64,000 nt of DNA from Streptococcus mitis (GTDB taxonomy: Bacteria; Bacillota; Bacilli; Lactobacillales; Streptococcaceae): positions 1-64,000 of the forward strand of contig NZ_JPFU01000012.1 in assembly GCF_000722695.1 (NCBI RefSeq). Reading direction: 5' to 3'. The notes beneath the pieces are model-generated. The model did no database searches and was not told the origin of the DNA. It saw nothing but the letters and a program-made list of their open reading frames with translations. Below, piece after piece: positions 59,249 through 64,000 of this stretch (within the stretch, counting starts at the first letter, position 1; every line of letters starts with the position of its first letter). Made by a program: the position numbers and the translations under genes.

Positions 59249-59258
59249 ATTATAACAC
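59249..59258 (-). promoter_or_regulatory. fhs extended -10 promoter
   Basis: Minus-strand TGTTATAAT, -10 at 59249-59254, about 35 bases upstream of the fhs ATG; AGAGGAG is the ribosome site. The remaining AT-rich bases to 59409 hold no gene. Confidence 0.65.
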
Positions 59259-59409
59259 AAAACAAGATTTTTAACATCCTAAAACTCTCTAAACGTTCGT
59301 AAATATCCCTGTTTTTAAGGTTTTTAGAGTCCTTTCTTAAATTTTATATGGCTTTATAGTTTGAAACTATAGTAAATCTTCATTTTTACCAAAAATTTAT
59401 CGCTTTCAT

Positions 59410-59445
59410 TTTACTTACCGTTTATTTTTGTGTACAATAGTGCTA
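59410..59445 (+). promoter_or_regulatory. Promoter of a leaderless coaB transcript
   Basis: -35-like TTTACT (59410-59415), 17-base spacer, -10 TACAAT (59433-59438). The expected start is the A of the coaB ATG (59445), and no Shine-Dalgarno lies between. Confidence 0.6.
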
Positions 59446-60134
59446 TGAAAATTTTAGTTACATCGGGCGGTACCAGTGAAGCTATCGACAGCGTCCGCTC
59501 TATCACTAACCATTCTACTGGTCGCTTGGGGAAAATCATCACAGAAACCTTGCTTGCTGCAGGGCATGAAGTTTGTTTAATTACGACAAAACGAGCTGTG
59601 AAGCCAGAAGCCCATCCTAACCTAAGCATTCTAGAAATTAACAATACCGAGGACCTTCTACTAGAAATGCAAGAACGTATCAAGGATTATCAGGTCTTGA
59701 TCCACTCAATGGCTGTTTCTGACTACACTCCTGTTTATATGACAGGGCTTGAGGAAGTTCAAGCTAGCTCCAATCTAGAAGAATTTTTAAGCAAGCAGAA
59801 TCATCAGACTAAGATTTCTTCAACTGACGAGGTTCAGGTTTTGTTCCTAAAAAAGACACCCAAAATCATCTCTCTGGTCAAGGAATGGAATCCTGCTATT
59901 CATCTGATTGGTTTCAAACTGCTGGTTGATGTTAACGAAGATTATCTAGTTGAAGTTGCTAGAAAAAGTCTTATCAAAAACCAAGCAGACTTGATTATTG
60001 CAAATGACCTGTCTCAAATTTCAGCAGATCAACATCGTGCAATCTTTGTTGAAAAAAATCAGCTTCAAACAGTCCAGACTAAAGAAGAAATTGCAGAACT
60101 CCTCCTTGAAAAAATTCAAGGCTATCATTCGTAG
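59445..60134 (+). CDS. coaB: Phosphopantothenate-cysteine ligase
   Basis: 229 residues from ATG 59445. Couples 4'-phosphopantothenate with cysteine in CoA synthesis; in streptococci CoaB and CoaC are separate proteins. MKILVTSGGTSEAIDSVRSI at the start, NHSTGRLGK near 24, HSMAVSDYTP near 91 and GFKLLVD near 163 are family motifs. Followed after 11 bases by coaC. Confidence 0.94.
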   Translation: MKILVTSGGTSEAIDSVRSITNHSTGRLGKIITETLLAAGHEVCLITTKRAVKPEAHPNLSILEINNTEDLLLEMQERIKDYQVLIHSMAVSDYTPVYMTGLEEVQASSNLEEFLSKQNHQTKISSTDEVQVLFLKKTPKIISLVKEWNPAIHLIGFKLLVDVNEDYLVEVARKSLIKNQADLIIANDLSQISADQHRAIFVEKNQLQTVQTKEEIAELLLEKIQGYHS

Positions 60135-60145
60135 AAAGGAAAGCT

Positions 60146-60697
60146 ATGGCAAACATTCTCTTGGCTGTAACGGGGTCAATCGCCTCTTACAAGTCGGCAG
60201 ATTTAGTCAGTTCTCTAAAAAAACAAGGTCATCATGTCACTGTCTTAATGACTCAGGCTGCTACAGAGTTTATCCAACCATTGACACTACAGGTCTTATC
60301 ACAAAATCCTGTCCACCTAGATGTCATGAAGGAACCCTATCCTGATCAAGTCAATCATATCGAACTTGGAAAAAAAGCAGATTTATTTATCGTGGCCCCT
60401 GCAACAGCTAACACTATTGCAAAACTAGCCCACGGCTTTGCGGACAACATGGTAACTTGTATGGCTCTAGCCTTGCCAAGTCATATTCCCAAACTCATCG
60501 CACCTGCTATGAATACAAAGATGTATGAACATCCAGCAACTCAGGCTAATCTGAAAACATTAGAAACCTACGGCTATCAGCTGATTGCTCCTAAGGAATC
60601 CCTACTAGCTTGTGGAGACCATGGACGAGGAGCTTTAGCCGACCTCACAATTATTTTAGAAAGAATAAAGGAAACTCTCGATGAAAAAACGATCTAA
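60146..60697 (+). CDS. coaC: Phosphopantothenoylcysteine decarboxylase
   Basis: 183-residue flavoprotein. FMN-binding VTGSIASYKSADLV (about 7-20), the catalytic His in NHIELGKKADLFIVAP (near 70), the PATANT turn, APAMNTKMYEHPATQ (about 125-139) and GDHGRGALAD (substrate-recognition region with the reactive cysteine just before) are all present. Overlaps the following transporter gene by 17 bases. Confidence 0.95.
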   Translation: MANILLAVTGSIASYKSADLVSSLKKQGHHVTVLMTQAATEFIQPLTLQVLSQNPVHLDVMKEPYPDQVNHIELGKKADLFIVAPATANTIAKLAHGFADNMVTCMALALPSHIPKLIAPAMNTKMYEHPATQANLKTLETYGYQLIAPKESLLACGDHGRGALADLTIILERIKETLDEKTI

Positions 60698-61244
60698 TAT
60701 TGCGCCCATTGCTATCTTCTTTGCAACCATGCTTGTGATTCATTTTCTAAGCTCGCTTGTCTTTAACCTTTTTCCATTCCCAATCAAACCGACCATCGTT
60801 CATATTCCTGTCATTATTGCCAGCATTATTTACGGTCCACGAGTTGGGGTTACACTTGGATTTTTGATGGGACTACTTAGCTTAACTGTTAACACGATTA
60901 CAATTCTACCGACAAGCTACCTCTTCTCTCCATTTGTACCAAACGGAAACATCTACTCAGCTATCATTGCCATCGTCCCACGTATTTTGATTGGTTTGAC
61001 TCCTTACTTAGTCTATAAGCTGATGAAAAATAAGACTGGTCTGATTCTAGCTGGTGCCCTTGGTTCCTTGACAAATACTGTCTTTGTCCTTGGTGGAATT
61101 TTCTACCTTTTTGGAAATGTTTTTGATGGTAATATCCAAAAACTCCTAGCAACTGTTATCTCAACAAATTCGATTGCTGAATTAGTCATTTCCGCAGTTC
61201 TAACCTTAGCCATTGTTCCAAGACTACAGACTTTGAAAAAATAA
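60681..61244 (+). CDS. panT: ECF transporter substrate-binding subunit, probable PanT
   Basis: 187 residues with about six hydrophobic segments (IAIFFATMLVIHFLSSLVF, IPVIIASIIYGPRVGVTLGF, LTLAIVPRL) and no ATPase, as in ECF S-components that borrow the shared EcfAAT module. Overlap with coaC and the CoA-biosynthesis context point to pantothenate uptake (PanT); the substrate is inferred from context. A strong terminator follows. Confidence 0.78.
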   Translation: MKKRSNIAPIAIFFATMLVIHFLSSLVFNLFPFPIKPTIVHIPVIIASIIYGPRVGVTLGFLMGLLSLTVNTITILPTSYLFSPFVPNGNIYSAIIAIVPRILIGLTPYLVYKLMKNKTGLILAGALGSLTNTVFVLGGIFYLFGNVFDGNIQKLLATVISTNSIAELVISAVLTLAIVPRLQTLKK

Positions 61245-61248
61245 AAAC

Positions 61249-61284
61249 AATCTCCACTTTCAAACCTGAAGGTGGAGATTTTGT
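61249..61284 (+). terminator. Terminator of the coaB-coaC-panT operon
   Basis: AATCTCCACTTTC (61249-61261) pairs with GAAGGTGGAGATT (61268-61280), followed by TTGTTT. A T-rich stretch without genes continues to niaX. Confidence 0.82.
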
Positions 61285-61385
61285 TTGATATAGTTACTAT
61301 TATTAGTGAAATCTTTACCAATATCTAACTAAAAATGACCTATAAACCTAAGTAAATCCTTGCTTTATTGTCTTCTTTATTGTAC

Positions 61386-61399
61386 TATACTAGTGTATA
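61386..61399 (+). promoter_or_regulatory. niaX promoter with possible NiaR operator
   Basis: The -10 TATACT (61386-61391) lies inside the palindrome TATAC-TAGT-GTATA (61386-61399), with more GTATATAC beyond. An operator overlapping the -10 of a niacin transporter gene that is followed by niaR suggests NiaR autoregulation; the motif was not compared with a known NiaR logo. Confidence 0.45.
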
Positions 61400-61421
61400 T
61401 ACAGATAAAAAGGAGATTCTT

Positions 61422-61949
61422 ATGAATACACGGAAAAAGACACAATTTATGACAATGACAGCCCTATTAACAGCTATTGCAATTTTGATTCCGATTGTTA
61501 TGCCTTTCAAGATTGTCATTCCACCTGCTTCTTACACTTTAGGAAGTCACATTGCTATTTTTATAGCCATGTTCTTGTCGCCCTTAATGGCAATTTTTGT
61601 CATACTAGCCTCTAGTTTTGGATTTTTGATGGCTGGATATCCCATGGTTATCGTATTTCGAGCTTTTTCCCATATCTTTTTTGGAACTCTAGGAGCTCTT
61701 TACCTACAAAAATTTCCCGATACCCTAGATAAACCAAAATCTTCTTGGATTTTCAACTTTGTTTTGGCTGTCATTCATGCCCTTGCTGAAGTATTAGCCT
61801 GTGTCCTTTTTTACGCAACTTCTGGTACCAATGTAGAAAATATGTTTTATGTTCTATTTGTACTAGTTGGATTTGGCACAATTATCCATAGTATGGTAGA
61901 CTATACATTAGCACTAGCTGTCTATAAAGTGCTTCGAAAACGCCGTTAA
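61422..61949 (+). CDS. niaX: Niacin ECF transporter S component, probable NiaX
   Basis: 175 residues from ATG 61422 with AAGGAG upstream; the longer frame from 61368 covers the promoter. Five to six membrane segments (MTMTALLTAIAILIPIVM, IAIFIAMFLSPLMAIFVIL, AFSHIFFGTLGAL). Assigned NiaX because the next gene, 11 bases on, is the niacin-responsive repressor NiaR. Without that neighbour it would only be a generic ECF S-component. Confidence 0.8.
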   Translation: MNTRKKTQFMTMTALLTAIAILIPIVMPFKIVIPPASYTLGSHIAIFIAMFLSPLMAIFVILASSFGFLMAGYPMVIVFRAFSHIFFGTLGALYLQKFPDTLDKPKSSWIFNFVLAVIHALAEVLACVLFYATSGTNVENMFYVLFVLVGFGTIIHSMVDYTLALAVYKVLRKRR

Positions 61950-61960
61950 GAGGAAAAACT

Positions 61961-62476
61961 ATGACAAAAGATCGCAAACAAGCCCTGCTCCAAGTCTTGA
62001 AAGAAGCTCCTAAAGCCCTCAATGGTCAAAGTTTGGCTGAACATTTTCATGTCACGCGTCAGGTCATTGTACAGGATATTGCAATTTTGAGAGCCGATGG
62101 CGCTCCTATCCTATCCACCAATCGTGGCTACGTCTATAAGCAAATTGATACTAACCCTTATGTTCATAAACTTTTTAAAGTGAAACATGAAGTTGAAGAA
62201 ATCGGTCAAGAACTCCTCGCTATCGTAGATAATGGTGGACGTGTTCAAAACACCTTGATTGACCATCCCGTTTATGGAGAAATTGAAACCTTGCTTAAAC
62301 TTTCTTGCCGCCGAGACGTTCAACATTTTCTAGAACAAGTCGAGCATTCTGATTTTAAACCTTTATCTGAATTGACAGATGGTATCCATTACCACCTAGT
62401 TGAAGCCGAAACACAACAAGACCTCCACTATATCGAGGAGGCCTTGGATAAGCTCGGTTATTTAGTAAAAGACTAG
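61961..62476 (+). CDS. niaR: NiaR-type transcriptional repressor (HTH + 3H domain)
   Basis: 171 residues. HTH_11 at about 5-55 (NGQSLAEHFHVTRQVIVQDI, ILRADGAPILSTNRGYV), then the 3H domain with three conserved histidines (DHPVYGEIETLL near 106, HFLEQVEHSDFKPLSELTDG, IHYHLVEA) that binds nicotinic acid through metal. Represses NAD-precursor uptake genes when niacin is plentiful. Co-transcribed with niaX. Confidence 0.9.
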   Translation: MTKDRKQALLQVLKEAPKALNGQSLAEHFHVTRQVIVQDIAILRADGAPILSTNRGYVYKQIDTNPYVHKLFKVKHEVEEIGQELLAIVDNGGRVQNTLIDHPVYGEIETLLKLSCRRDVQHFLEQVEHSDFKPLSELTDGIHYHLVEAETQQDLHYIEEALDKLGYLVKD

Positions 62477-62862
62477 AAAATTTTCTTTTCCAAATCGTCT
62501 TCTGTACGGCGAGGGTAGAAAAATTCAGATTTGTCCGGAGCTTCCATCATTTCCATCAAAGGTAACATATCATAGGCCAGATCCAAGTTTGGAATCTGGT
62601 CTTTTTGCACCCAAGAAATTTCTCTTTCATCTGAAGAGCGAAGGGTACCAGAGAACTCAGTCGCCTTATAACAAACGACAATATAGCGCCTACCTGTATC
62701 TAGTGGCCAATTTTTAATGCCGACAAGTTGAGGATTTTGGATAGTCAATCCTGTTTCTTCATAGATTTCACGAATGACAGACTCTGCGAAAGACTCGCCA
62801 TGCCTGTGCCCCTCTTTGATCTAATATAATGCTCCTTGTTTAAAATCTGTACTATATGCCAT
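62473..62862 (-). pseudogene. NUDIX hydrolase, broken
   Basis: The last 91 codons are intact from a late ATT/ATG-region start, but the frame reads back into RHGESFAESVIREIYEETGL, the Nudix box (GxxxxESxxxxxxREIxEETGL). It is preceded by an in-frame TAG (62821-62823) and then by an N-terminus MAYSTDFKQGALY starting at 62862. The segment between LY and the Nudix box is too short for the family, so an N-terminal deletion plus a nonsense codon inactivated an 8-oxo-dGTPase-like (MutT) gene. Convergent with niaR, overlapping by four bases. Confidence 0.75.
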
Positions 62863-62945
62863 AGCTTTATCATAGCATGCTTTTTTTAAACCAAACAACT
62901 ATAAAGTATTATCGTAACTGCCCAATAACGAGGCATATTGAAAAA

Positions 62946-62992
62946 AATCTCCAGATTAGAGAACTCGCTGATAGTTCCTAATCTAGAGATTA
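62946..62992 (-). terminator. Terminator of the surface-protein gene
   Basis: AATCTCCAGATTAG (62946-62959) pairs with CTAATCTAGAGATT (62978-62991), an inner GAACT/AGTTC stem lies in the loop, and the minus strand continues TTTTTTT. Confidence 0.85.
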
Positions 62993-63007
62993 AATGAGAT
63001 TTTCTAC

Positions 63008-64000
63008 TTATGCTTCCTCTTCATCATCTTTCTTCTTTTTAGCAAATAGTAAACCAAATGCTCCAAGAAGAGATAGAACTCCTAATGAACCGGTAGCACG
63101 ATCTTCTTTGGTACCCGTATTTGGTAATGCGGCATGACTTTTAGAATCATTTTGTTTCGGTACATTATTCTCTGATGAAACTGGTTGAGAATTTGAAGTG
63201 ACTACTTCAGGCTCACGTGTTGTATCATCAGATGGCACTACTGATGCTGGTTGAGGTTTGTTTTCTCCACCTTGTTCTTCTTTAAGTGTCTCAGTTGGTT
63301 CTACAATTTCACCATTCACCTCTCCTGTAAATTCCGGAAAATCAAGTGTAGCAGGTAAATTCGCCTCTATAGAGTTAATTCTTTCTATTCCTTCAATTTT
63401 TGCTGTTTCTACAGCTGCATTTGTTGTTGCTGTTTTTATTCTTACAATAGCAGCCATCGCTGCTTTTTCAGCTTTGTCTTTAAGGATGTCTTTATCGTTA
63501 TCTGTAAATTCTTTACTTGATTCTATAGATTTAATCTTAGTATCTAAAGCTTTTTTCACTTCTGCAATGGCGTTTGATTTTTCTATTTCTGTAGGGAATG
63601 GCGCCCCATCTAACTTCTCTTTAGCTGTGCTAATTGCTGATAATGCATTGTTGACTTCCGTTTGTGTCGCATTATCTTTAGCTAATACGACTTTACCTGC
63701 TGTTACTGCTTGATCGTACGCGTCTTTCTTACTTGCTTCGGCATTGTAGTAAGCTGCACTTGCCTTAGTTTCTGTATCACCTGTGCTTGTCGCTGTTTGG
63801 AGTGCGTCTTTGTTTGTCGCGTTTCCTCCTAATGCATTCTTAGCTGTGGTAATTGCTGATAATGCGTTGTTGACTTCCGTTTGTGTCGCATTATCTTTGG
63901 CTAGTACGACTTTACCTGCTGTTACTGCATTGTCATACGCTGTTTTCTTACTTGCTTCGGCATTGTAGTAAGCTGCACTTGCCTTAGTTTCTGTATCACC
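63008..64000 (-). CDS. LPXTG-anchored surface protein with FIVAR repeats (C-terminal part)
   Basis: The reading frame is open from the window edge (64000) to the stop at 63008; the N-terminus and signal peptide lie outside. It holds two near-identical 73-residue FIVAR-type repeats (KASAAYYNAEASKK, AVTAGKVVLAKDNATQTEVN), then a DUF1542-like helical domain (NAIAEVKKALDTKIKSIESS, KAAMAAIVRIKTATTNAAVE), a Pro/Thr/Glu-rich stalk and LPNTG followed by a hydrophobic helix (LGVLSLLGAFGLLFA) and the charged tail KKKKDDEEEA. Sortase A should link it to peptidoglycan. Large repeat proteins of this kind act as adhesins; the ligand is unknown. Confidence 0.9.
   Translation of the reverse strand, partial: GDTETKASAAYYNAEASKKTAYDNAVTAGKVVLAKDNATQTEVNNALSAITTAKNALGGNATNKDALQTATSTGDTETKASAAYYNAEASKKDAYDQAVTAGKVVLAKDNATQTEVNNALSAISTAKEKLDGAPFPTEIEKSNAIAEVKKALDTKIKSIESSKEFTDNDKDILKDKAEKAAMAAIVRIKTATTNAAVETAKIEGIERINSIEANLPATLDFPEFTGEVNGEIVEPTETLKEEQGGENKPQPASVVPSDDTTREPEVVTSNSQPVSSENNVPKQNDSKSHAALPNTGTKEDRATGSLGVLSLLGAFGLLFAKKKKDDEEEA
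63563..64000 (-). repeat. 219-bp tandem coding repeats
   Basis: Period 219 bp (73 codons), unit edges near 63781/64000. The two visible units differ at few positions, mainly AKNALGG versus AKEKLDG and KKTAYDN versus KKDAYDQ, and more units are expected beyond the window. Confidence 0.85.

Noticed and set aside
63258..63968. Plus-strand ORFs opposite the surface-protein gene
   Set aside because: They are shadows of the repeat-rich coding strand; the minus frame has LPXTG, repeats and a terminator.

Overview
The window looks like a chromosome of the Streptococcus mitis/pneumoniae group. It is AT-rich and carries short dispersed repeats that resemble pneumococcal RUP elements (2762, 44589, 45900) and an IS630-Spn1-like transposase fragment (1-396). 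Its housekeeping genes match that group: enolase with the FYDKERKVY plasminogen-binding motif, VicRKX, an Fe-S-cluster-less MutY, a niaX-niaR pair and a coaB-coaC-panT block. Species assignment within the group is inference. I see no tRNA, rRNA or CRISPR array.

Layout. 1-8.0 kb: IS remnant, hup, degV, yitT, ribF, then a murA-GNAT-CBS/HotDog-map operon. 8.25-21.03 kb: a 12.8 kb integrated satellite element (PICI-like) flanked by a 15-bp direct repeat that equals the last 15 bases of eno. From right to left it has a tyrosine integrase, an AbiF/Abi_2 HEPN protein with an upstream structured RNA, a CI-like repressor, a divergent Cro-like gene, an early leftward operon (small proteins, HTH protein, primase, SF3 helicase/Rep), an AT-rich iteron region that is probably the replication origin, a block of small genes including a TerS-like HTH protein and an ArpU-like late regulator, and a late promoter ahead of four tiny unknown genes. 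There are no capsid, portal or large terminase genes, as expected for a phage satellite.

21-24.7 kb: eno, yueI, glycerate kinase and serB. 24.9-35.2 kb: glycogen synthesis (glgB-glgC-glgD-glgA, with a CcpA-type cre site at the promoter), pullulanase and ligA. 35.3-39.3 kb: an MFS transporter, an Rgg regulator and an ABC-F protein. 39.4-49.5 kb: pgm, a thioredoxin-like protein, vicX-vicK-vicR, mutY, pta, and the relQ-nadK-rluD block. 49.6-57.4 kb: CYTH, prs, cysteine desulfurase, two DUF genes, rex, a C26 amidase, radC and pcrA. 57.5-62.5 kb: fhs, coaB, coaC, panT, niaX and niaR. 62.5-64 kb: a broken NUDIX gene and the C-terminal end of an LPXTG surface protein with near-identical FIVAR repeats.

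The most interesting part is 16.9-19.7 kb inside the satellite. A HEPN-type AbiF gene is preceded by its own consensus promoter and a pseudoknot-forming RNA whose terminator arm contains the abiF ribosome binding site. The same stretch holds a second complete small-RNA transcription unit (promoter, two hairpins, terminator) opposing the early operon, three tandem stem-loop repeats, and two 27-bp direct repeats that bracket the regulator-plus-defence module.
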